The translations under genes and the position numbers were made by a program. From Syntrophales bacterium (GTDB lineage: Bacteria; Desulfobacterota; Syntrophia; Syntrophales; UBA8958): DNA of 8,761 nt. Positions 1-5,335 of the stretch are shown here, piece by piece. The notes below the pieces were generated by a model. It made no database searches. It saw only the letters and a list, made by a program, of their open reading frames with translations, and had not been told where the DNA came from. The stretch's first letter is position 1; the number at the start of each line of letters is the position of its first letter. The stretch is from NCBI GenBank assembly GCA_023231165.1, contig JALNVY010000098.1, positions 1-8,761 of the forward strand, in the 5' to 3' direction.

Positions 1-123
1 AAAATGGACAATGCCCGCCAGAAATTGGGGCAAAGCTATAAACCAGTTTGCCATTCTCTACGGCGACAGGATGCCCTAATGAAACGTAAGAAAAATCATT
101 TACACAAATTATCTGACACCCTC
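1..123 (+). mobile_element. Right end of an IS256-family insertion sequence
   Basis: The transposase stop at 79 is followed by an AT-rich stretch and then TTTACACAAATTATCTGACA at about 99-118. This has the character of an IS256-family terminal inverted repeat, whose outer edge usually reads like G-G-x-TGTCA with an inner TGTGTAAA (minus-strand sense). I place the outer boundary near 123. The other inverted repeat and the target duplication lie outside the window, so the boundary is approximate. Confidence 0.65.
2..79 (+). CDS. IS256-family transposase, C-terminal fragment (cut by window edge)
   Basis: The frame opening at base 2 encodes the last 25 residues of a protein and stops at TAA 77-79. 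It contains WTMPARNWGKAINQFAI followed by a GDRMP end. The pattern W-x-MP-x-x-(N/D)W-x-x-x-x-(N)QFAI-x-(F/Y)-x-x-R is the typical C-terminus of IS256/mutator-type DDE transposases. The catalytic part lies to the left of the window, so I cannot tell whether the gene is intact. The terminal repeat just downstream supports the assignment. Another frame (1-150) is also open but has no protein-like features. Confidence 0.72.
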   Translation, partial: KWTMPARNWGKAINQFAILYGDRMP

Positions 124-130
124 CTCTCAG

Positions 131-172
131 AATTAAAGGCGGGGTTTTAACAGACTCCGCCTTTAATTTTTT
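131..172 (+). terminator. Intrinsic terminator, first of a tandem pair
   Basis: AATTAAAGGCGG (131-142) pairs perfectly with CCGCCTTTAATT (157-168). The 12-bp stem has a 14-nt loop, and the run of T at 167-172 completes a rho-independent terminator on the plus strand. It begins about 8 nt after the IS256 end. It either stops read-out from the element or belonged to a gene now displaced by it. Confidence 0.8.
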
Positions 173-186
173 CAGGAACAGATCAT

Positions 187-225
187 AGCCCCTGTCGTTA
201 TCTGACTCAGGGGTTTTTTCTTTTT
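187..225 (+). terminator. Intrinsic terminator, second of a tandem pair
   Basis: CCCCTG (189-194) pairs with CAGGGG (208-213), extended by G-T and A-T pairs. It is followed by TTTTTT at 214-219 and TTTTT at 221-225. It lies only 15 nt after the first terminator, so plus-strand transcription from the IS side should be blocked efficiently. Confidence 0.75.
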
Positions 226-307
226 GACCTCAGCAGATATTTCCAATATACTCACATCCAGATTTTGCCGTTATCCAAAATAATCAACAAAAAGGACCAT
301 CAATAAT

Positions 308-394
308 ATGACCCCCAAAGGCATCCCTTATATCGACCATACTGGAACCATGATTATTCCCTTTAGTGCTGTGAATCACCATAGGCCGACGTAG
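308..394 (+). CDS. Possible 28-residue ORF, perhaps a truncated small gene
   Basis: An ATG at 308 follows AAGGA (292-296) at an 11-nt distance and opens 28 codons (MTPKGIPYIDHTGTMIIPF, then a basic tail) to a TAG at 392-394. The first 19 residues look protein-like, while the tail SAVNHHRPT looks like random read-through. This suggests a small gene whose 3' part was replaced by the palindromic sequence beginning near 385. I recognise no family. The ORF could be fortuitous, so confidence is low. Confidence 0.25.
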   Translation: MTPKGIPYIDHTGTMIIPFSAVNHHRPT

Positions 395-408
395 CGGCTA
401 AGTTCTTC

Positions 409-445
409 AAGCGTTATTCTGCAACTTCGCAACAGAATAACGCTT
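409..445. repeat. Perfect 13-bp inverted repeat (hairpin)
   Basis: AAGCGTTATTCTG (409-421) and CAGAATAACGCTT (433-445) are exact reverse complements separated by 11 nt. Neither strand has a T-run next to the stem, so this is not a standard intrinsic terminator. It lies between the short plus-strand ORF and the 3' end of the minus-strand sixA-like gene. It could protect the 3' end of that transcript or be part of a small palindromic element. Confidence 0.6.
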
Positions 446-452
446 ATTCGAA

Positions 453-528
453 ATAGAGTATGTCTGAGGGAAATCCTAAATGCTCGCTTTCAGGAAGGAT
501 CCGTCAATCCTGGCTCCTCATACTCTAT
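453..528. repeat. 76-nt element closed by a 10-bp inverted repeat
   Basis: ATAGAGTATG (453-462) pairs with CATACTCTAT (519-528). The interior holds a further short stem (CAGGA 491-495 with TCCTG 508-512). The element ends 8 nt from the stop codon of the sixA-like gene. Together with the 409-445 hairpin it fills most of the gap, giving two adjacent cruciform-capable structures. Function is unknown. A folded 3' UTR and a MITE-like remnant are both possible. Confidence 0.45.
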
Positions 529-535
529 AGGCATC

Positions 536-988
536 TCACGGCATCAACACCCACTTAATCTCCCAATTACCTTTTTCAACATCCTTGTCAAGGCAAACAA
601 TTCCAGAAGTCGGAACCTGAACTATAGGTTCTTCTTCATTCCCTGTCACCAGATATGAAGCAAGCTTTTCCAGAAAAGGCAGGTGGCCAACAATCATGAT
701 ATTGTCTACTTGTTCTATCAGACCCAGAATATAGAAAATATCATCATTCGGATTGAGATTTATTGATTGATCAAGTCCAAAGAGCGGCTTCAGTATTGCC
801 CTGAAGATAATCGCTGTTTGTTCTGCCCGTTTCTTGCCGCTATGAAGAATTTTGATGAGTTCAATATTCTTCATAGCGGCAAGCTCTGCCATTCGTTTAA
901 CTTCTACCAATCCACGATCCGATAATGGACAATCTGGATTGATTTCCTTAGGAACGCATTCTCCATGCCGCACAAGATACAGGGCCAT
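536..988 (-). CDS. sixA: SixA-type phosphohistidine phosphatase
   Basis: This 150-residue protein belongs to the histidine phosphatase (phosphoglycerate-mutase-like) superfamily. It opens with ALYLVRHGE, whose R7-H8-G9 contains the phospho-accepting histidine. S50 and R54 lie in HSGKKRAEQTA, and the second catalytic histidine is H102 in IVGHLPF. The small size, with no capping domain, fits SixA, which dephosphorylates phosphohistidine in HPt or PTS-type proteins in the cytoplasm. The ATG at 988 has GGAG seven bases upstream. The gene starts 48 nt after the CsgG-like gene on the same strand and is probably the last gene of that operon. The actual substrate cannot be read from the sequence; no histidine kinase or PTS gene is in the window. 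Confidence 0.85.
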   Translation of the reverse strand: MALYLVRHGECVPKEINPDCPLSDRGLVEVKRMAELAAMKNIELIKILHSGKKRAEQTAIIFRAILKPLFGLDQSINLNPNDDIFYILGLIEQVDNIMIVGHLPFLEKLASYLVTGNEEEPIVQVPTSGIVCLDKDVEKGNWEIKWVLMP

Positions 989-1036
989 TGATAAACTCCA
1001 ATGTTATATTTTCTAATCCTCGAAGGAACATAATCG

Positions 1037-2083
1037 TCATTGTCCGTAAACGTATATGTCAGAAAATCCAACAATGATTGCATTGTTTCCAGAATAAACA
1101 ATGCATCCTGAATAATCGCCAAAGAGAGGAGAAAACGATGTTTTGCCTACAAGCTTGTTGTTGATGTAGAATTCCAGATGATTTCCAGATTTTCGTAGCG
1201 AAAGAGCATTGGATGAACCCGACCCTTTATTAATCGAGTCTACAAACTTAGACAAAATACGCTCTGGTTTATTGTCTTCAATACGTTCATGTATAAAGAA
1301 TCCACTGCCAGTTATCACAAATATATAAGCGTTATTTACGTTTTTTTCTCCATAGATCATCCCAAATCCGTAATCGTCCGTACCTGAAATTTTTTGAACG
1401 GTCATGTCTATTTGAAAGTCGGCAGACTGGTTTAATGGAATTCTTCTGCTTGTAATCCAACTACCTCCTCTTTTTGATTCAATGATATATTTCCCACTAA
1501 CTATTTCAAAACGTTTATCCTGATCATTTACGAGATACCAGCCATGTATGTTGTCCTTAAAATGTTCTTCAAAAATCGGAGACACTTTTAATTTAGCAGA
1601 TGATCCAAAAAGACTTTCAAGGAGAGCACGACTAAGATCGGCTAAAAGATTTAAATCATTTCCTTTGACATTCCTTCCTAAAGTTGCTTCCCCTGTCTTT
1701 ATATCAATCATTCTTGAGTTTATTGTATAAGCAGTTCCCATCTTTACGACCGAACCGATGATGATAAAATTAGCGCCAAGAAGCTTGCCCATTTCCACAA
1801 CGCTTTTATTGTCAATAATACCTGAATTTTGTAACTTCTGTTCAGATAGTGCTCTGTATAGCTGGGATCTCTCCAATACACGGAATTGACCTGCATTGAT
1901 TAGCTCCGTCCTTATGATCTCGGCAACAGCCTTGCCAAGATGCTCTTCAGAGCCGACAGATTCAAAATCCATAATAGCTACAGTAGGTTTAATATCGGCA
2001 GCATATACGTTCTGAATGATACTCAATGTCAGCAGAAACATTAATGTCTTGCATAGAAGTAGTTTTTTCATTTTATTATCCAT
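1037..2083 (-). CDS. Exported CsgG/FlgO-like protein with C-terminal beta-sandwich (LamG-like) domain
   Basis: This 348-residue protein starts at the ATG at 2083, with AGAGG five bases before it. Residues 1-28 are a signal peptide: a KMKK charged end, a hydrophobic core and the site VYA-AD. I see no lipobox cysteine near the cleavage site. Residues about 32-165 resemble the CsgG/FlgO/TolB-N-like fold: PTVAIMDFESVG, then LINAGQFRVLERSQL, a GANFIIIGSV strand and a closing LLESLFG helix. Members of this group act in the envelope in secretion or outer-membrane assembly. Residues about 175-348 form a separate beta-rich region (EEHFKDNIHGWY, YGFGMIYG, LEFYINNKLVGKTSF, FSDIYVYG) like concanavalin A/LamG or DUF1080-type carbohydrate-binding sandwiches. 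I assign both domains by pattern only. The gene is 69 nt after the thioesterase gene and 48 nt before sixA. Confidence 0.7.
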   Translation of the reverse strand: MDNKMKKLLLCKTLMFLLTLSIIQNVYAADIKPTVAIMDFESVGSEEHLGKAVAEIIRTELINAGQFRVLERSQLYRALSEQKLQNSGIIDNKSVVEMGKLLGANFIIIGSVVKMGTAYTINSRMIDIKTGEATLGRNVKGNDLNLLADLSRALLESLFGSSAKLKVSPIFEEHFKDNIHGWYLVNDQDKRFEIVSGKYIIESKRGGSWITSRRIPLNQSADFQIDMTVQKISGTDDYGFGMIYGEKNVNNAYIFVITGSGFFIHERIEDNKPERILSKFVDSINKGSGSSNALSLRKSGNHLEFYINNKLVGKTSFSPLFGDYSGCIVYSGNNAIIVGFSDIYVYGQ

Positions 2084-2129
2084 CAAAACCTCTAATGACT
2101 ATATCTTCTTGTACTCTCCGTCTCGTCCA

Positions 2130-2161
2130 GATCCTGCAAATTCATAAGGGCATTATGAAAT
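2130..2161 (-). repeat. 32-nt imperfect direct repeat, copy A
   Basis: On the minus strand this copy matches the sequence at 3392-3423 at 28 of 32 positions; both copies end in GGATC. Copy A contains a perfect palindrome, TCATAA-N5-TTATGA (2142-2158), which overlaps the stop codon of the thioesterase gene. It lies 47 nt upstream of the CsgG-like gene. It may be an operator, a duplicated gene-end fragment or a recombination scar. Confidence 0.6.
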
Positions 2162-2587
2162 CGTTCTTTCAACATCAAGAATCCGCTGCCTCAATTCATC
2201 TGATATGACCGCCTTTTTATTTTCACGATAATTGAAGGCCACGATCAAGCCATCACCTTCTGCGGCTACCTTCTGGAGCCTTGTGCTGACCACAAGATAA
2301 TTCATCATGAATCGGTCTTTCTCGATGTTTGCTACTTTAGCGCCAATGAGAACTTTGTCGGGATATTTCAAAGGCACTCTGAATCGACAGGATGTGGTCG
2401 CCAGGATGGGGCCAATCCCTGTCCTGTTCATGAGATCTAAAACATCCAATTTTTCAAAGTAGGCAATCCGAGCACTTTCAAAGTATCTGAAATAGACGAC
2501 GTTATTCACATGGTGGAAAGCATCCATCTCCCCCCATACTACAGGGATCTCAATAACTACCGGGTAACCCTCTATAAGATTGTCCAT
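2153..2587 (-). CDS. YbgC/FadM-like hotdog-fold acyl-CoA thioesterase
   Basis: This 144-residue protein of the 4-hydroxybenzoyl-CoA thioesterase/YbgC group hydrolyses acyl-CoA or acyl-ACP thioesters in the cytoplasm. The signature WGEMDAFHHVNNVVYFRYFE contains the presumed catalytic Asp22, the HVNN turn (26-29) and the long hotdog helix. A CRFRVPLKYPDKV strand and an end near VAFNYRENKKAV complete the fold. Length is normal. I chose the ATG at 2587, which has AAAAGGA about 10 nt upstream; the same frame stays open further upstream but overlaps the desaturase gene and adds 35 residues without family character. It is 19 nt downstream of the CarF-like gene, so the two are very likely co-transcribed. 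It may recycle or release acyl chains for lipid remodelling. Substrate length cannot be told. Confidence 0.85.
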   Translation of the reverse strand: MDNLIEGYPVVIEIPVVWGEMDAFHHVNNVVYFRYFESARIAYFEKLDVLDLMNRTGIGPILATTSCRFRVPLKYPDKVLIGAKVANIEKDRFMMNYLVVSTRLQKVAAEGDGLIVAFNYRENKKAVISDELRQRILDVERTIS

Positions 2588-2606
2588 ATCTGAATGATCC
2601 TTTTGT

Positions 2607-3374
2607 TCACCGTCGTGGCATGTTTGATTCGGAATACTTTGCATAATGCAGATCTGTCTTCTTTTTATACCCGGTAAAAAACATCTTGGCAATAAAATCC
2701 ACCAGCGGATTTGTTATACCGTTTAAAAAGGTGTAACTCACATTATCTTTAATGTGGTGCTTGGCATGTTCCCGTTTCGACAGTAACAATTTGATGTGTA
2801 TCAGAAACATTACAACTGCTGAATTAGAATTGTGGCACAGATAATGTGAAATTTCTGCTATCGAGGATAGAATGCCTATGTATGTCAGCGTATACAAAAG
2901 GACAGGATTAGTATTGGGCAGGTGGAATAAAATAGCCACGGCAACAAGATAGAAAACCAGCCACATTTTTGATCCGGTTTCATTAAAATACATTATGAGT
3001 AAATTGTTATCATGGTACCTTGGTGTTCTATGATGCAGGTGAAAATTTGCAATGAAAGGGCCTGCTAATGACTCATAATTCTCATTGTCATCCATGTATA
3101 AATGCACCAGACCATTAATAAAATCCGTGATTACGTAAGCTGTGATTACGGATACTATTTGCCACCAAAATCCTATGGCAAGCGTTAACACTCGTGACAA
3201 AATATATATTTGCAGTGAGATATTTATGATCGAAACGAATCTGCCAAATAATTTATATCTCTTCCTGTTTTCATACAATTCCATTGCCGAGTTGAACTGC
3301 TTTTGCTTTAATTCTAAATTCATAAAATTGGTCTGGATACTATCTGTTATGGTTAATCTCTCTGATGGATTCAA
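2607..3374 (-). CDS. CarF/TMEM189 (Kua)-type membrane lipid desaturase
   Basis: This is a 255-residue membrane protein of the lipid-desaturase family that includes CarF and TMEM189 (plasmanylethanolamine desaturase, making the plasmalogen vinyl ether) and plant FAD4. The metal-ligand pattern is intact: D84-FINGLVH91-xxx-D95, then NFHLHHRTPRYHD with H112, H114 and H115, H177 and H181 in SHYLCH, and H203, H206 and H207 in REHAKHH. An NG (218-219) and a TNPLVDF follow. Hydrophobic helices lie near residues 47-67, 70-90, 138-152 and 158-175. The TTG at 3374 has AGAGGT 11 nt upstream. An internal ATG at 3323 (residue 18) lacks a visible binding site, so the start is uncertain. It is the first gene of a probable four-gene operon with the thioesterase. 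Characterised relatives use O2, which is surprising beside ferredoxin-dependent pyruvate metabolism. A vinyl-ether product is an inference from family membership. Confidence 0.8.
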   Translation of the reverse strand: MNPSERLTITDSIQTNFMNLELKQKQFNSAMELYENRKRYKLFGRFVSIINISLQIYILSRVLTLAIGFWWQIVSVITAYVITDFINGLVHLYMDDNENYESLAGPFIANFHLHHRTPRYHDNNLLIMYFNETGSKMWLVFYLVAVAILFHLPNTNPVLLYTLTYIGILSSIAEISHYLCHNSNSAVVMFLIHIKLLLSKREHAKHHIKDNVSYTFLNGITNPLVDFIAKMFFTGYKKKTDLHYAKYSESNMPRR

Positions 3375-3391
3375 GTTTGGCCATGACCTCT

Positions 3392-3423
3392 GATCCTACA
3401 AACTCATGAGGGCATAATGAAAT
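3392..3423 (-). repeat. 32-nt imperfect direct repeat, copy B
   Basis: This partner of the repeat at 2130-2161 has four mismatches. The inner palindrome is weaker here (TCATTA-N5-TCATGA, five of six pairs). It sits 17 nt before the TTG start of the desaturase gene and about 30 nt from the IS3 remnant. With copy A it brackets the desaturase-thioesterase pair as a direct-repeat-flanked block of about 1.26 kb. Confidence 0.6.
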
Positions 3424-3453
3424 GTTCGGTTATCAAAAAAACGCAGGTTAGGT

Positions 3454-3996
3454 GGGCTGGTTTCTTTAGATAACCTGGAGCGGGTTATAAGTGTTGAGCT
3501 GCCTTGGTTCATACCGCTTTCTTCAACTTCGGGATTGTATTCCAGTAAACCTCATCGGGAGTCATATTGTCAAGCCCCTGATGGCGCCGCATTTTATTGT
3601 ATCGATCAAAATACTTTGTAAGCCCCCGCCTGGCCTCGGCAATTGAGCTGTGCCTTGATATATCTTCATATTTAACGCTCTTCCAGAGCCTCCCGTTAAA
3701 CACGTTGTCCATCCACCGGCCGCGTCCGTCCATGCTGATCCTGATGTTGTGAGTCTTGAGAATCTTGGTAAATGCGTCAGAGGTAAACTGACTGTCCTGG
3801 TCGGTGTTGAATATCTGTGGATGCTCCCCGTTGATCATTTCTTTGCGCTCACCCTTGACCGCTTCCAAAGCCACCTTGGCCTTGAATCCTGCTCCGTGAT
3901 TCCTTCTCGTACGTTTTGCCATAGTTACTGCTCCTTTCTATGCCATTATAGAGCAGCTTTACCACTTATCACTGTCCAGTTTTGCCAGACCGGCTC
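3454..3996 (-). mobile_element. Internally deleted IS3-family element (about 540 bp)
   Basis: The element contains a fused transposase relic read on the minus strand. The two edges, read inward, share GRGCYGGTYT followed by AACTGGA/AACCTGGA and then ATAAGTG (from 3454 inward and from 3996 inward). I take these as degraded terminal inverted repeats. Intact IS3 elements are about 1.2-1.5 kb, so roughly 0.7-1 kb is missing. I see no clear target duplication, and the edges are good to about 10 nt. Confidence 0.6.
3509..3922 (-). pseudogene. IS3-family transposase relic, OrfA start fused to OrfB end
   Basis: These 137 codons read without a stop but join two halves of an IS3 transposase. Residues 1-26 (RTRRNHGAGFKAKVALEAVKG) are the OrfA helix-turn-helix start. 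From about residue 29 onward the sequence is the OrfB catalytic end (INGEHPQIFNTDQ, ISMDGRGRWMDNVF, then NKMRRHQGLDNMTPDEVYW). The rest of OrfA and the first two-thirds of OrfB, including the first catalytic Asp, are deleted. The second Asp is D41. Exactly 35 residues later, where the DDE Glu should be, codon GGG gives Gly77 (FNGRLW instead of the usual F-(V/I)-E-RLW). A few residues are also missing after KYE. The ATG at 3922 keeps a good AAGGAG site. The protein cannot be an active transposase. A DNA-binding remnant is conceivable but unsupported. Confidence 0.85.
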
Positions 3997-4122
3997 TGTT
4001 GTGGTGCTCGGACAGGTTGAGTATGGAACTAACGATATTGGGGGAAAAGATAGGCGCTGGAGAAAGAGATCCTTCGGAAAGAAACGAAGCTTTCATTGCT
4101 GCGATAGCCGGAATTTGCAGAA

Positions 4123-4500
4123 TTAAGCACCTTTTCCCTTCTCCGCCTCCACAGACCTCTGGGTACTTTTCCTGAGGCGGAAGGCTACCGTTTTGATTAT
4201 TTTCTGGAAGTCGGCAGAGAGCTTGTTGAATTCAGCGTCAAAGAAGCTCCGGTCAATGATGCCAACCATTGCCGTCCCCTTAGCAGTGGCTCTTGCGGAT
4301 CTGGGCGATTTATCGATATAGGCCATCTCGCCAAATATGTCACCCTCCTTTAGGATTTCGACGACTATATTCTGACCGCCCACATTTTTGGAGATTTCAA
4401 CTTCGCCCTCTTCTACGACATAGATCCAGTCGCCATTAGACCCCTCTTCGAAAATGATCTGCCCATTCTGGAACGTCTCATATGATGCGATCTGAAACAT
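4123..4500 (-). CDS. Stand-alone cyclic-nucleotide-binding domain protein
   Basis: This 125-residue protein is essentially one cNMP-binding domain of the CRP/PKA-regulatory type. The beta-roll begins at FQNGQIIFEEGSNGDWIYVV (residues 10-29). The phosphate-binding cassette is GDIFGEMAYIDKSPRSARATA, with E58, R67 and S68 as the expected cyclic-nucleotide contacts. A C-terminal helix (DFQKIIKTVAFRLRKSTQRS) follows, with no DNA-binding domain or kinase. It probably acts as a small cytoplasmic regulator through a partner. The ATG at 4500 has GGAGG six bases upstream. A palindrome, CTTGAT-N8-ATCAAG (4535-4554), lies 35 nt before the start and could be an operator. No co-directional neighbour is close, so it is probably monocistronic. 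Which nucleotide it binds cannot be told. Confidence 0.85.
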   Translation of the reverse strand: MFQIASYETFQNGQIIFEEGSNGDWIYVVEEGEVEISKNVGGQNIVVEILKEGDIFGEMAYIDKSPRSARATAKGTAMVGIIDRSFFDAEFNKLSADFQKIIKTVAFRLRKSTQRSVEAEKGKGA

Positions 4501-4549
4501 TTTGTCCCTCCATTATATTTTAATAGTCATGATGCTTGATAAAATCAGA

Positions 4550-4654
4550 TCAAGAGTTTTGCTTTAAGGATGGCAAACGATAAGCCAATACTTTCAAGAA
4601 TTCAAACATTTTCTTCAAAAAAACAGCCGGCACGGAAATTCTCAAAACATCCAT
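4550..4654 (-). CDS. Doubtful 34-residue ORF overlapping a terminator-like hairpin
   Basis: On the minus strand AAGGAG (4664-4669) lies nine bases before an ATG at 4654. It opens MDVLRISVPAVFLKKMFEF and continues basic and hydrophobic to a TGA at 4550-4552. The peptide would be an amphipathic, positively charged small protein. However, its first codons form the hairpin described at 4616-4663, so the ORF may simply be sequence inside a terminator. I do not recognise it. Confidence 0.2.
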   Translation of the reverse strand: MDVLRISVPAVFLKKMFEFLKVLAYRLPSLKQNS

Positions 4655-4663
4655 GCCGGCTGT
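4616..4663 (-). terminator. Terminator-like hairpin, minus strand
   Basis: ACAGCCGGCA (4623-4632) pairs perfectly with TGCCGGCTGT (4654-4663) over 10 bp. The 21-nt loop can add two more G-C pairs. Read on the minus strand, the stem is followed by seven T (complement of the A-run ending at 4623). This would end transcripts arriving from the tRNA side before they reach the cNMP gene. The long loop makes it weaker than usual, and it overlaps a possible small ORF. Confidence 0.5.
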
Positions 4664-4669
4664 CTCCTT

Positions 4670-5062
4670 CTGTAAATACGGCCTTGGATTTAGGCCGATA
4701 CCGCCTGATGCCGCCCTACAAAGATTAGCGGATATAATCTGTAAATGATGGGGTTATCCTTATGATAAAAAATACCCGCATATAAAACCCTCCCACTCAT
4801 TCTTCGATACCACCCCCCTTGGGGTCTTGGGGGGCTGTCAATGCCACGGGGCTATTACCATTTAGAAATAAGTATTTATAAGCATAGTCACAAAGTGAAA
4901 CAATGAATATCCTTGGAAGCATAAAGACGCAATCTCTATTGATACCTTCTCGTTTTGCCTTACCACCATTGATCAAAATAAATATTATGGGGACAGAACG
5001 GGGACAATATGGGGTGATAATGAAAATTGGTTACATCGTGATTATGTAACTAATTGTTTTTA
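4670..5062. other. Non-coding gap with small hairpins and G-runs
   Basis: No convincing gene lies here; minus-strand frames of 18 and 36 codons near 4790 and 4690 lack support. Structures visible are: a CGGCCT/AGGCCG hairpin (4679-4697); an imperfect GCGGATAT/ATACCCGC pair ending near 4790; CCCCCC/GGGGGG (4813-4834); three GGGG runs starting at 4989, 5000 and 5011; and a GTTACAT/ATGTAAC hairpin (5030-5050). The last is 13 nt past the tRNA 3' end and may help end the tRNA transcript. Confidence 0.4.
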
Positions 5063-5139
5063 TGGTACCCCCGGTGCGATTTGAACGCACGACACCCGGA
5101 TTAGGAATCCGGTGCTCTATCCAACTGAGCTACGGGGGC
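5063..5139 (-). tRNA. tRNA-Arg (anticodon CCU)
   Basis: On the minus strand the sequence folds into a full 77-nt cloverleaf. The acceptor stem is GCCCCCG/CGGGGGU with a G1-U72 wobble. The D arm is GCUC/GAGC. The anticodon stem CCGGA/UCCGG holds the loop UUCCUAA, giving anticodon CCU, which reads AGG. The T arm is GUGCG-UUCAAAU-CGCAC. The 3' CCA is encoded. No tRNA is adjacent, so it is a single-gene unit. Confidence 0.95.
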
Positions 5140-5205
5140 AAGAGGTTTAGCTATTGAGGTTCGACGGATTAGCATGGTTTTCCGAAGCTGTCAACTTTCT
5201 TCAAC

Positions 5206-5248
5206 AAAAAGGCCCCCTCCGGAAAGAGATCCGGAAAGGGCCTTTTTT
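5206..5248. terminator. Bidirectional intrinsic terminator
   Basis: GGCCC (5211-5215) pairs with GGGCC (5238-5242), and TCCGG (5218-5222) with CCGGA (5231-5235), with a two-base internal mismatch and an 8-nt loop. The stem is flanked by AAAAA (5206-5210) and TTTTTT (5243-5248), so it works on either strand. The most likely client is the small minus-strand ORF ending at 5336. It also insulates the tRNA gene. Confidence 0.8.
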
Positions 5249-5335
5249 CTGTTGGCGACAGAATAATTATAATGCCGTTAGATATACCTGCCCGTGTCAA
5301 AGGGCGCACTCAACGGTTTATTTCTTCGGTCTAAC

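Noticed and set aside
70..84. Third copy of the ATGCCCT-ATGA repeat word
   Set aside because: The match covers only about 12 bases and is explained by the end codons of the IS256 transposase and its stop.
409..445. attC site because of AAGCGTTA/TAACGCTT words
   Set aside because: The stem is perfectly symmetric and the core box would read GTTATTC, which does not fit GTTRRRY; attC stems carry characteristic unpaired bases.
904..1122. 72-codon minus-strand ORF
   Set aside because: It overlaps both sixA and the CsgG-like gene in another frame and has no protein-like pattern of its own.
2130..3423. Integron-like cassette with attC-type sites around the desaturase-thioesterase pair
   Set aside because: The repeats are in the right general place but lack RYYYAAC and GTTRRRY core boxes, and no integrase gene is in the window.
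3749..4126. 125-codon plus-strand ORF
   Set aside because: It is largely antisense to the IS3 transposase relic, with no recognisable domain.
4495..4530. TATAAT directly upstream of the cNMP gene as its promoter -10 box
   Set aside because: It overlaps the ribosome-binding site region, would leave almost no leader and has no suitable -35 box.
4670..4870. Riboswitch (cyclic-di-GMP or similar) upstream of the cNMP gene
   Set aside because: Short hairpins are present, but I could not match any conserved riboswitch core, and a terminator-like hairpin separates the region from the gene.
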